Origin: an uncultured Treponema sp.
GTDB taxonomy: Bacteria; Spirochaetota; Spirochaetia; Treponematales; Treponemataceae
Assembly: GCA_937885235.1 (NCBI GenBank)
Contig: CAKZZK010000129.1
Span: 1-13,165 of the forward strand
Length of the DNA: 13,165 nucleotides
Direction: 5' to 3'
Position numbers and translations under genes: made by a program. The notes below the pieces were generated by a model. The model was not told where the DNA came from. It searched no databases and saw nothing but the letters and a program-made list of their open reading frames with translations. This document shows, piece by piece, positions 1 through 7,117 of this stretch (positions are counted from its first letter, which is position 1; each line of letters opens with the position of its first letter).

Positions 1-2252
1 TAATTCGCCACCACGTCTGCGGAAATATCATCCCCCGCATAATAGGTGATGGCGGGCACGCGGGCATTCACCTCAAAGCGCAAGCGCTCAAAGAACTGCA
101 CCTGTATGCTGCAGCTGCGCGTCACTTCATCGCTTCTGCCGGGAACCTTGCGCTTGTAGGCAATGCGGTATTCGCCCGGCTCTATATCTTCCGGCAGGGT
201 GAACTTGCCCCAGAAGGAACCGTTCGCCGTGGTGCTGCCCTTTGTCTCGTAGTATTTTTTGGGCCGCCATGTGCCATCGTTGAGTTCAAGCGTATACGAG
301 CCCTTGTACGGCTCATATTCACCAGAGGCAAGATTTCTGTCTATGCCGCGGAAGGTGACGGTCTCGCCGGGTTTATACAGCCCGCGGTCAGTAAAGATAA
401 ACGTTACCATATCGACATCTTCAGCATCGCGCGGGGTGCCGGTATCATACACGCCGGAACGCCAGAGGTTGTGCGAGCTGGGGCTGAAAATCACCCGATC
501 ATCGGCAGTCTTTGCTTCAATGAATATGGAATCCCTGTAGGTCAGCGAATGGATGACTCCCTTGGGGAATTCCACGACGGCAAAGCCCTCCGCATTCGTC
601 CTGCCCTTGCCGAGCTGGCGGTGGGAGCCTGTCACTATATCTGCGGCAGAGTAACGGGAGCCGGTGTCCACCGCGTAGACGGCAACGTCGGCGTTTGCCA
701 CGGGGCGTCCATTTTTCAAGCTGGAAACAAGTATGGCGGCGCGGTTGTAGCCATAGCGCATGGTAACGCCGAGGTCTGTGACCTGCACGGTCTGCGAGTT
801 ATCATGACGGCTGGTCTTTACAACCTTTTGCTCCGTGCTCCAGTCCATCTCCTTGTACTGGTACGTTATGCCCGCGTCAAAGCCCACCGTGCCGTGGTAC
901 TCCCCGCCCACATCATCAAGGAAGGGCGCAAGGTCTACCGCTTCGATTATCTTCATATTCTGGGGAATCTCTGCGGGATCCAGATTGAAAGTCTGAGAGG
1001 CTTTTGTAGATTTCTTTCCCCGCGCGTCCGCCACAGAGCTGACGGTGTACTGGGAACCCGACTTGACATTCTGGTGTTCGAAGACCAGTTTTGGCGCAAA
1101 CTGCGCCTCAAGGATATTCAGACCGCTGTTTTTGAAATAGGCAAAGCTCCTCGCATCGGGCACTTCCACGCGGTAGGAGGCCGCAGTGCCAAGCCTGCGC
1201 CCGTATTTATCCGCAATGTCCCCGTCGAGCGAAAGGCTGTAAGTGGAGCCAAAGTTCACGGGCAAGCCGTATACGATGAGCTGCCTCCCGTTTACCGCCA
1301 CGTTGTCCTTCGTGATGGCATAGCCCAGATCGTTCGTGATATGGCGGGCAAGTTCCGCAGCCCCCTCTTGGTCAAGCATGGTGCTGAACCTAAAGACCAC
1401 GGGGTTTGAATAGGCACCGGATGTGTAATAGGGATCGCTGTCAAACTCCTCCACGGTAAAGGGATGCAGCGTATGGAAAGACTGAGAGCTGGTCTCTGCC
1501 GTCGGATAGCAGTCATCGTCAGCCATCGCTCCCTCGGACAGGATTACGTCTATCGGCTTGTTTTCCTCTGGCGCAGAGGCAAGCGAAAGGCGTATGGAGG
1601 CGGGGGATTCCTGCGCCGCGGTAAACTGCCAGCCAGAGCCGTCCTCGCTGCCAACGCTCAGCCCCTTTGCCACGACGGCGGCATTCACGGGAAAGTTGAA
1701 GTTCACGAGTATGTCCTTAGCCGCGTCCATCGGCACATTGTCGCTGTCTATGTAGTTTCCCGCCTTCACTTCGCCGTAACCGGGAACGATGGACGTGATG
1801 CGAAGGTTTTCCGGATGGAAGGAGTATTCCAGCTCTCCTTCGATGGTATTGCCGCTTACGGACTTTGCCCCCTCATTCACCTTGAGCGTGTACACTTTCT
1901 GGGGAACGATGGCTTCGCTGCAGTCAAAGCTCAAAAGGCTTGTGCCGTACCAGCGGAACACGCCTTTTACCGGCGGCGTAATAGTCACAAAGTCAGATTT
2001 ATCTGATGGCTCTCCCAATTTCTTGAGCGCCACCACAGGTTCAGAAAACTGTATCTGGAATGACGGATAGCGCACCGCCGCAGGCAGTTCTTCCTGAGGA
2101 GACACAGAAATCACCTCAAAGCGCCCCGATGGCGAGGACGAGGCAGCAGAGCTTTGAACTTCCTCCTTCGTGCTGCTGTTTGAATGGCAGCCCGCGAGCA
2201 GTGCCAATAAAATGGTATTTAATAGAAGATAACGATAAAAATGCTTCATCAT
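1..2252 (-). CDS. Bacterial alpha-2-macroglobulin family lipoprotein (N-terminal part, cut by window edge)
   Basis: The minus strand reads open from ATG at 2252 to the left edge, giving 750 codons without a stop; the C-terminus lies outside. The protein starts with a lipoprotein signal: a short charged N-terminus, a hydrophobic stretch at about residues 9-21, and lipobox L19-A20-G21-C22, followed by a Ser-rich linker. The strongest family mark is FTDRGLYKPGETVTFRG at about residues 615-632, the conserved TDRGxYxPGETV segment of bacterial alpha-2-macroglobulins (YfhM class). An Ig-like FSEPV segment lies near residue 70. Full-length relatives have about 1500-1900 residues and act as periplasmic, lipid-anchored protease traps. 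The thioester CxEQ, if present, would lie beyond the window, so trapping chemistry cannot be judged. An AAGGA lies about 9 bases before the ATG. A penicillin-binding protein 1C gene often accompanies this family and may lie just off the left edge (inference). Family call is firm. Confidence 0.9.
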   Translation of the reverse strand, partial: MMKHFYRYLLLNTILLALLAGCHSNSSTKEEVQSSAASSSPSGRFEVISVSPQEELPAAVRYPSFQIQFSEPVVALKKLGEPSDKSDFVTITPPVKGVFRWYGTSLLSFDCSEAIVPQKVYTLKVNEGAKSVSGNTIEGELEYSFHPENLRITSIVPGYGEVKAGNYIDSDNVPMDAAKDILVNFNFPVNAAVVAKGLSVGSEDGSGWQFTAAQESPASIRLSLASAPEENKPIDVILSEGAMADDDCYPTAETSSQSFHTLHPFTVEEFDSDPYYTSGAYSNPVVFRFSTMLDQEGAAELARHITNDLGYAITKDNVAVNGRQLIVYGLPVNFGSTYSLSLDGDIADKYGRRLGTAASYRVEVPDARSFAYFKNSGLNILEAQFAPKLVFEHQNVKSGSQYTVSSVADARGKKSTKASQTFNLDPAEIPQNMKIIEAVDLAPFLDDVGGEYHGTVGFDAGITYQYKEMDWSTEQKVVKTSRHDNSQTVQVTDLGVTMRYGYNRAAILVSSLKNGRPVANADVAVYAVDTGSRYSAADIVTGSHRQLGKGRTNAEGFAVVEFPKGVIHSLTYRDSIFIEAKTADDRVIFSPSSHNLWRSGVYDTGTPRDAEDVDMVTFIFTDRGLYKPGETVTFRGIDRNLASGEYEPYKGSYTLELNDGTWRPKKYYETKGSTTANGSFWGKFTLPEDIEPGEYRIAYKRKVPGRSDEVTRSCSIQVQFFERLRFEVNARVPAITYYAGDDISADVVAN

Positions 2253-2289
2253 GCGACAGCTTCCTTATACATAGATTGAACTTGCTTTA

Positions 2290-2318
2290 AGCATAGTAAA
2301 ACGACGGGAGGCTGTCAA
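2290..2318 (-). promoter_or_regulatory. Sigma-70-type promoter of the alpha-2-macroglobulin gene
   Basis: On the minus strand TTGACA (2318-2313) is followed after exactly 17 bases by TATGCT (2295-2290). This predicts a start near 2283 and a leader of about 30 bases before the ATG at 2252. The -35 box is only 14 bases from the -35 box of the divergent plus-strand promoter, so the two polymerases could compete or share a regulator. Confidence 0.75.
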
Positions 2319-2332
2319 GATATATAGAGCGG

Positions 2333-2361
2333 TTGCCATTTTTGTCATTTCTTGCTATTGT
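2333..2361 (+). promoter_or_regulatory. Extended -10 promoter of the phosphoglycerol transferase-GDPD operon
   Basis: TTGCCA (2333-2338) is followed after 17 bases by TATTGT (2356-2361), and the -10 box is preceded by TG-C, an extended -10 element. The predicted start is near 2368, about 11 bases before ATG 2379. An in-frame TTG at 2352 lies in the -10 region, so it is not the translation start. Confidence 0.65.
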
Positions 2362-2378
2362 CTGACTTACAAAGAATT

Positions 2379-4196
2379 ATGGGTATGATAAACAAGAAAT
2401 ACAGACTTTTTTATGCAGTGCATATCGCTGTTGTTTTGCTCGCCAGCCTCTTTATTTTTTACGGACTGAAGGGAAGCATCCAAGAAAGGCTGGAATCTCT
2501 CCAAAGTTTTTCAAGTCATACCATAAAGCTGCTAGTGGAAACGGGTGTCTTTTTGCTTTTCGGCACTTTCTTTGCGCTTCTCAGCTTTAGATTCCTCAAT
2601 GTCATTCCTGCCAGGAAACCAGAAAGCAAAAACACATCCCAAAATGCCCTGCTTGTGCTTGCATGGCTATTTTACTTTATAGCGCTCACCCTTTTGGTAT
2701 TAAAAAGGTGGGCAGACAAGCGTTTCCCCATGGAGCAGCCGGAAATTGTCTATTTCACTTTATCCCATCTTCAGGGGGGGGGGGTAGAAATCAGCATATT
2801 CTTTGAATCAGGAAAAATCGCAGTTATCTGCCTGTTTGTGGCACTTATTTTCTTTCTCGGCATTTTCATATACGAGAAAAAGACGCAGCGCTATTTCCTG
2901 CAAACAAAAATCAGCAGACTTACAAGCGTGAACCGCCTGTACCTCATTTTTGCAGTGATCATTCTCTGTGTTTCATGCATAGACGTGTATCGAGACCTGA
3001 ATGGCAAAGACTATATCTCTGTCATACAAAAATACACCAAGCCTGCGGTTGACTCGGCGTTTTATCTGTCTGAGTACGTAACGCCAAAATATGAAAATAT
3101 CGTCTTTCCTGAGAAAAAGAAGAATCTCATAATCATCCTTGTGGAATCGCTGGAAAGCTCGTTTTCAGACAAAGAAAACGGAGGATTGATGGACAAAAAT
3201 CTAATTCCGCACCTTACGGCACTCGCCCGTGAAAATCTCAATTTTTCCAACACAGAAAAAATAGGAGGTGGCTCGGATTTATCAGGAACAGGATGGACTA
3301 TTGCCGGCATGACAGGTAAATTTGCAGGACTACCGTACAATCTTCTGGGGGACGAAAACCACGACTGCACCTACTTTCTCCCGAATGCCGTTACACTGAC
3401 TGATATTTTAGCTGAAAACGATTACAGGCAGCTTTTTATCTTTGGCAGCGACAAGCATTTTGCCGGACGAGATGCCCTTTTAGAAACTCACGGGAATGTA
3501 GAAATTCACGACACAGAATGGTACAAAGAAAACAAAATGCTTCCCAAGAATTATTCTGTCTTCTGGGGATTTGAAGACAAAAAGCTCTTTGATTTTGCAA
3601 AATATGAGCTTGAAAATCTGTCTCAGGAAAGCAAGCCATTTATGTTTGGACTGCTTACCGTTGACACGCACATGCCGACAGGTTACCAGTGTGAAATATG
3701 TCCAAGTTCTGAAGATATGCCCTTAAAGAACACTATTTTATGTACAGACTTCCAAGTTTCATCGTTCATTGAGTGGTGCAAAAAGCAAGCCTGGTATGCT
3801 GACACTGTGATTGCCATAATGGGCGACCACCTTTTTATGGCAACAGAAGATACAAGTCCCTTTAGCGACAATTCATACCTTACTGCACATAGCCTGAAAA
3901 CCGACCTCAGCGGCATGGAAAGCAATCCCCGCCGCTGGCTCGATATTTTTATAAATCCCGTTCCACAGGAAGACTCTTCTCTGACAAAGAACAGGAAATT
4001 CTCCTCGTTCGATATGTTCCCGACGATTCTTGCTGCACTTGGCTGTAAAATCGCAGGAAACAAACTTGGTTTTGGGGTAAACTTATTCAGTGAAGAGAAA
4101 AGCTTATGTGAAAGGTATTCAGAAGAATATATAAATTCAGAAATAATGGCGAGGAACCGCCAATATGAAAGTATGGAATTTATTTCGGAGGAATGA
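2379..4196 (+). CDS. OpgB/LtaS-type membrane phosphoglycerol transferase, phase-variable (ON)
   Basis: This 605-residue membrane enzyme probably transfers phosphoglycerol from phosphatidylglycerol to a glycan or glycolipid on the outer face of the inner membrane. About five membrane segments are visible at residues 10-30, 49-72, 89-108, 147-165 and 187-202. They are followed by an extracytoplasmic alkaline-phosphatase-fold domain with ILVESLES (metal-binding Glu near 256), GTGWTIAGMTG (likely nucleophile Thr at 304 or 307), TVDTHMPTGY (429-435) and the metal-binding MGDH (482-484). The GTGWTIAG and TVDTH blocks resemble E. coli OpgB more than Staphylococcus LtaS, but the protein is shorter than OpgB (about 760). 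An 11-G tract encodes G133-G135 in the loop between TM3 and TM4. Eleven G keeps the frame open; ten G gives an immediate TAG, and twelve G gives a TGA a few codons on. ATG 2379 was chosen because of the promoter; ATG 2385 is possible. The acceptor molecule is unknown. Confidence 0.88.
   Translation: MGMINKKYRLFYAVHIAVVLLASLFIFYGLKGSIQERLESLQSFSSHTIKLLVETGVFLLFGTFFALLSFRFLNVIPARKPESKNTSQNALLVLAWLFYFIALTLLVLKRWADKRFPMEQPEIVYFTLSHLQGGGVEISIFFESGKIAVICLFVALIFFLGIFIYEKKTQRYFLQTKISRLTSVNRLYLIFAVIILCVSCIDVYRDLNGKDYISVIQKYTKPAVDSAFYLSEYVTPKYENIVFPEKKKNLIIILVESLESSFSDKENGGLMDKNLIPHLTALARENLNFSNTEKIGGGSDLSGTGWTIAGMTGKFAGLPYNLLGDENHDCTYFLPNAVTLTDILAENDYRQLFIFGSDKHFAGRDALLETHGNVEIHDTEWYKENKMLPKNYSVFWGFEDKKLFDFAKYELENLSQESKPFMFGLLTVDTHMPTGYQCEICPSSEDMPLKNTILCTDFQVSSFIEWCKKQAWYADTVIAIMGDHLFMATEDTSPFSDNSYLTAHSLKTDLSGMESNPRRWLDIFINPVPQEDSSLTKNRKFSSFDMFPTILAALGCKIAGNKLGFGVNLFSEEKSLCERYSEEYINSEIMARNRQYESMEFISEE
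2774..2784 (+). repeat. 11-G homopolymer tract inside the phosphoglycerol transferase gene
   Basis: Eleven consecutive G residues lie in codons 132-136 (CAG GGG GGG GGG GTA). Such tracts change length by slipped-strand mispairing and are a known phase-variation device, also in treponemes. Here the length puts the gene in frame. Tract length in an assembly can also be a sequencing error. Confidence 0.85.
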
Positions 4197-5138
4197 TGAA
4201 TAAGAAGAGTAAAACGTTTTTGTTCTTGGGGCAGTTTTTTCTATTTTGCTGTGGGCTTTTGATTTTTACAGACTTTGCCTATACAAACCTGCGGAAAAAG
4301 GGCTTATGTTACAAAATATACAGAAAGACAAGGAATTATATCGAGCTGAAAAGCGGCTACCGTTCTTTAAAAGCAGCAGAACCGTTAAAGCCAGAGGAAA
4401 CATCACAGTGGTATGCTTCAAAGCCGTTCATCGCACATGCATGCGGCGGCATTGATGGGATTCCCTATACCAATTCTTACGATGCGCTGACCGCTAATTA
4501 CAATAAAGGCCACCGTGTTTTTGAAGCTGACATTTCGCTTACAAATGATGGACATGCTGTACTCGTGCATGATTGGGAGGACTTTCTGTCCACAGCAAAC
4601 ATACATGGGGGGGGGGGATAGTATTTCGCTTAATCAATTTTTACATGCAGTCCTCTACAATAAATATAAGCCGCTCAGCCTTGAAGAACTCATAGACTTT
4701 ATGAAAAGCCATGATGATATGTATGTCGTAACCGACAAACTCTTTACAGATGCCAAACCTGAGAAAATCATCCAGCAGATTATAAGCTTTTCTGAAAGCA
4801 AAGACGCTGTTCTGGATCGCTTTATAATTCAAGTCTATGACGAGAAAAATTTCTTTCTCATAGACGCTCTGCATCACTTCAAGAACTATATCTACACAAC
4901 TTATTGCGAAAACGAAGAACGGATTTACAAGACAGCAGTATTCTGCATAAAGAACAATATTCCCGTAATTACAATGTGGCATGAAAGGGCCCAAAAAGCC
5001 GATATAACCTTGCTGACAGAAAAAGGGCTCCACATTTATACTCATACGGTGAATACACAAGAGGAATATGAGCAGGATAAGGATTTGGGCATAACAGGCG
5101 TGTACACCGACTTTTTGATTCCGAATAACACTAGATAA
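4193..5138 (+). CDS. Membrane-anchored glycerophosphodiester phosphodiesterase (GDPD), frame broken at a G tract (phase OFF)
   Basis: In this sequence the frame opened at ATG 4193 ends at TAG 4619-4621 just after an 11-G tract. The rest of the protein continues one frame over to TAA 5136-5138. With ten G the two halves join as IHGGGDSISLNQ into one protein of 314 residues. The N-terminus has an uncleaved-looking membrane anchor (about residues 8-30), so the enzyme should act in the periplasm. The GDPD catalytic face is present: AHACGG (H82, a variant of the usual HRG), FEAD (E111, D113) and VHD (H126, D127). The family hydrolyses glycerophosphodiesters to glycerol-3-phosphate and an alcohol. 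The start overlaps the stop of the transferase gene (ATGA), with GGAGG just upstream, so translation is probably coupled. It may trim or recycle the phosphoglycerol groups its partner adds (inference). No further defect was seen, so this is a switched-off gene rather than a decayed one. Confidence 0.82.
4607..4617 (+). repeat. 11-G homopolymer tract that breaks the GDPD frame
   Basis: Eleven consecutive G residues follow codon His138. Ten (or 7 or 13) would keep the GDPD frame open; eleven leads straight to TAG. It is one of only two G or C runs of more than 7 bases noticed in the window, and the other is in the neighbouring gene of the same operon. Confidence 0.85.
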
Positions 5139-5184
5139 TTTTTGTGCGAGGAGGATTCAGTCTCATTGGTCCTCGCGCAAAAAT
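5138..5184. other. Long hairpin between the convergent GDPD and small-protein genes
   Basis: The arms 5138-5152 (ATTTTTGTGCGAGGA) and 5170-5184 (TCCTCGCGCAAAAAT) pair over 15 positions, with a single G-U type mismatch and a 17-base loop. The T run lies on the 5' side and the A run on the 3' side on either strand, so neither transcript gets a U tail after the stem and it is not a textbook intrinsic terminator. It begins at the last base of the GDPD stop codon and covers the last codons of the minus-strand gene ending at 5163. A role in transcript end formation or mRNA protection is inferred. Confidence 0.55.
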
Positions 5185-5405
5185 GCCTTGTACAGTGCCT
5201 CTGCCATCATCTTGCGGACAAACTCATATTTTTGCTTGTCCTTTTGCAAAACCTCTTTCCAAATATAGGACGTTACATAGTCTCCGTCCACGCTCTGCGA
5301 ATTCCCTGCGCGGTAGCCCGCGTTAATGCACTTAATCCAGCCGCCTTCGGGAGAAATCAAAAATTGCTCTATGTCTGATTCAAACTGTTTTTCTGTGTCT
5401 GGCAT
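5163..5405 (-). CDS. Small protein of 80 residues, HsdR-like start, function unknown
   Basis: The reading frame runs from ATG 5405 to TGA 5163-5165. It starts 21 bases after the Fic stop codon, with GAGG about 8 bases before the ATG, so it is probably the last gene of the Fic operon. The first 30 residues (TEKQFESDIEQFLISPEGGW at 4-23, then an AGYR motif) recall, from memory, the N-terminus of type I restriction HsdR proteins. The rest (WKEVLQKDKQKYEFV, MMAEALYKAFLRED) is charged and helical and does not match HsdR that I can see. There is no signal peptide or membrane segment. It could be a remnant of a restriction locus, since Fic genes do occur inside hsd loci, or a free-standing partner protein. 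The frame is likely real because of its ribosome site and operon position. Confidence 0.6.
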   Translation of the reverse strand: MPDTEKQFESDIEQFLISPEGGWIKCINAGYRAGNSQSVDGDYVTSYIWKEVLQKDKQKYEFVRKMMAEALYKAFLREDQ

Positions 5406-5426
5406 TTATTTTACCTCTTCTTTATG

Positions 5427-6200
5427 CTACATAGACCTTTTATATTCACTGATTTGCTCCAAAAGATTTTCAATATGATGATTTATCATAAAATCAATGA
5501 ATATTTGAGGATTGTCATTTTCCTGGCTTCCAGCAAGGCTTTTTATATATTCAGCCCTTTTCTCTTTCTTTACCACCGAGGGGAGAACGGTAAATTCTTT
5601 TTGAATCATGTTCATCAAAAGCCGGCTCATCCGTCCGTTGCCGTCTGCCCAAGGGTGAATACATACAAGGCGATAGTGCGATTCAAAACTTAACCGATAT
5701 ATCGCTTCTATATCGGTTTCTTTTATCGAATTTCGTTTTTCGTTAAGCCATGCACAGAATTCCTCCAGCCTTTGCGGAAGTTTTTGCCATGACATGTAGC
5801 TTTTTCCGCCCCGTCCGGCACTTACATTTAAAAGCCGCAGCGCTCCTTTTGCCGAAGAAAAACTGCCTGCAATCGTATTGTAATCTGAACCGGTGTTTTT
5901 CATAAGAATTGCAGAGAGAGAACACAAAACTTCAGTTGTAATGCGGGTATGCTTCGCTGCAAGCGCAAAAGCCTTTTCATAAGCGGCTTTTAAATCAAGG
6001 TTCATAAACTGCTCGGTAAGTTTTTTTGCAGGGCTTATGCCTTCATCAAACAAAAGCTGATTTTCAACTTCCGTAATCGTTGAGCCTTCTATGGCAGTAG
6101 AATGAGTGATAATTGAATACAGATAAAATTTTTCATAATCAAGCTGTTCTTTTATTCCAAGCTGATTGTATTCTTGCATGACTTGCAAAAGATTTTTCAT
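5427..6200 (-). CDS. fic: Fic family protein (AMP-transferase) with N-terminal inhibitory motif
   Basis: This 257-residue cytoplasmic protein has the Fic catalytic loop HPWADGNGR at 182-190 (consensus HPFxxGNGR; His182 is the general base). Near the N-terminus STAIEG (34-39) matches the (S/T)xxxE(G/N) inhibitory helix, with Glu38 expected to block productive ATP binding. This makes it a class II, self-inhibited Fic protein. Fic enzymes usually transfer AMP from ATP to a hydroxyl of a target protein, often a gyrase/topoisomerase or a GTPase; the target here is unknown. GGGAG lies about 7 bases before the ATG at 6200, 13 bases after the stop of the secreted-protein gene, so the two are co-transcribed. 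A small gene follows after 21 bases. The length is normal and all key residues are present. Confidence 0.9.
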   Translation of the reverse strand: MKNLLQVMQEYNQLGIKEQLDYEKFYLYSIITHSTAIEGSTITEVENQLLFDEGISPAKKLTEQFMNLDLKAAYEKAFALAAKHTRITTEVLCSLSAILMKNTGSDYNTIAGSFSSAKGALRLLNVSAGRGGKSYMSWQKLPQRLEEFCAWLNEKRNSIKETDIEAIYRLSFESHYRLVCIHPWADGNGRMSRLLMNMIQKEFTVLPSVVKKEKRAEYIKSLAGSQENDNPQIFIDFMINHHIENLLEQISEYKRSM

Positions 6201-6213
6201 TACACACTCCCAT

Positions 6214-6762
6214 TTATATAGATAAATAAATCGTAATTTTATACACGTCTTTGCTGTTGAGATATTCGTTTATGACGACATAATCAACATTAGTATTGTT
6301 AGTGCCACTATTACCAGCACGTGTAACTAACGCAACACTCACATCAGCACCGCGCCGTTTCATCAATGCCTTGACGGAATTTGCCAAACCCGTATTCGGG
6401 TTATACACTTCTATATGGTCAAAATCAATGACATACCCCATGCCTTCCACCCAGCCAGGAACAATTCGGTCATAAATATCAGAGGCATCGCCGTCATGGT
6501 ACGTAATGGTATCATACAGCCAGTAGTGCAGTTTCCTCCCAAGCACGAGGGCGTAGCCATCCTGCTCTCTATATGAGTCTGCGAAGGTGTGGTTTCTAGA
6601 AAATCCCCAGTCATCAGCTTTTGAGCCGTAAAAGCTTTTTCCATGCAGGGTGACAGTCTCTGTATATTCCCAGTAATACATCGGCGAATGGCTTTCCTGC
6701 GCGGAAGCAGCCGCAACGGCAGAAACAAGCAGCGCGGCAAGCAAAAACAACGTCTTTTTCAT
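6214..6762 (-). CDS. Small secreted protein of unknown function
   Basis: The protein has 182 residues. Residues 1-22 form a classic Sec signal peptide (KK, a hydrophobic core, then ASA|QE as the likely cut site), so the mature protein of about 160 residues should be periplasmic or exported. I recognise no domain. The mature part is rich in Tyr, Asp and Gly, has no Cys, and alternates short polar segments in a way that suggests beta structure (VDYVVINEY, YKITIYL at the C-terminus). AAGGAGG sits 4 bases before the ATG, an excellent ribosome site. It is the first gene of an operon with fic and the 80-residue protein, behind a strong promoter. A link between an exported protein and a cytoplasmic Fic enzyme is not obvious and may only be shared control. 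Confidence 0.8.
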   Translation of the reverse strand: MKKTLFLLAALLVSAVAAASAQESHSPMYYWEYTETVTLHGKSFYGSKADDWGFSRNHTFADSYREQDGYALVLGRKLHYWLYDTITYHDGDASDIYDRIVPGWVEGMGYVIDFDHIEVYNPNTGLANSVKALMKRRGADVSVALVTRAGNSGTNNTNVDYVVINEYLNSKDVYKITIYLSI

Positions 6763-6829
6763 AAAACCTCCTTAAGATCGGCACACCGATACGGCTTTGC
6801 ACTGAGATATTTTACCAATTTGATGACAA

Positions 6830-6869
6830 AAAGTTCACTATTCCCCATTATAACGCCGTAATGAACTTT
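6830..6869. promoter_or_regulatory. Inverted repeat flanking the -10 box, possible repressor operator
   Basis: AAAGTTCACTAT (6830-6841, plus strand) and the oppositely oriented AAAGTTCATTAC (6869-6858, minus strand) share AAAGTTCA as perfect 8-base inverted arms. One arm sits at the predicted start point and the other in the -35/-10 spacer of the Fic operon promoter. The first arm matches the dyad at 10531-10542, upstream of the XRE regulator gene, at 11 of 12 positions. Binding by that regulator is inferred. Confidence 0.45.
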
Positions 6870-6875
6870 AGACAA
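6847..6875 (-). promoter_or_regulatory. Promoter of the secreted protein-fic-small protein operon
   Basis: On the minus strand TTGTCT (6875-6870) is followed after 17 bases by a perfect TATAAT (6852-6847). The predicted start is near 6840, giving a leader of about 78 bases. The leader contains a small hairpin (ATCGG-TGTG-CCGAT, 6790-6777) just before the AAGGAGG ribosome site. Confidence 0.75.
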
Positions 6876-7117
6876 TACTTAAGCTAAAAATACACAAAAG
6901 TCATCCTCCGGCACACTAAGGCAACAGCCTATAGGCAGTATAGCGCAGTGCCAAGCCAGCGTGGTCAACTAAAAGGGGACTTTTTTACAAACATTTTGCA
7001 TAGCGCCGCATCCTCGCAATGCGCAGCGGCGTATAATGACAGCAAAAGCTGTCCAACAAAGCCTGCCAAGCTCAGTCTGGCAATAAGAGATGCTGCAACC
7101 CGTAAAAAGGCTTTGAG

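Larger units (their letters stand above)
6763..7117. other. Non-coding stretch of 355 bases between the ATPase gene and the Fic operon
   Basis: I see no convincing gene here. The right part is rich in short inverted repeats: GACAGC-AAAA-GCTGTC (7038-7053), a GC-rich stem CGCCGC/GCGGCG (7004-7009 with 7026-7031), AAAAG-GGGA-CTTTT (6971-6984), the palindrome GCCTATAGGC (6927-6936) and the outer pair GGCAC/GTGCC (6910-6914 with 6949-6953). None is followed by a clean T run for the upstream minus-strand gene. The left part holds the Fic operon promoter and leader. A small structured RNA or a decayed repeat is possible but unproven. Confidence 0.4.

Noticed and set aside
471..1409. Long plus-strand frame of 312 codons opposite the alpha-2-macroglobulin gene
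   Set aside because: It is antisense to a gene with a lipobox and the TDRGLYKPGETV family motif, its own product has no recognisable domain, and the region is GC-rich, which favours chance open frames.
2352..2378. TTG at 2352 as the start of the phosphoglycerol transferase
   Set aside because: It lies in the predicted -10 region and has no ribosome site; ATG 2379 or 2385 fits the promoter and the start of the first membrane segment.
5163..6762. Classic Fic toxin with a separate FicA antitoxin
   Set aside because: The inhibitory (S/T)xxxE(G/N) motif is inside the Fic protein itself (34-39), and neither neighbour carries a second copy of it.
6900..6960. tRNA-like cloverleaf in the structured spacer
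   Set aside because: No T-loop GTTCRANNC box, no acceptor stem of seven pairs and no CCA end were found on either strand.
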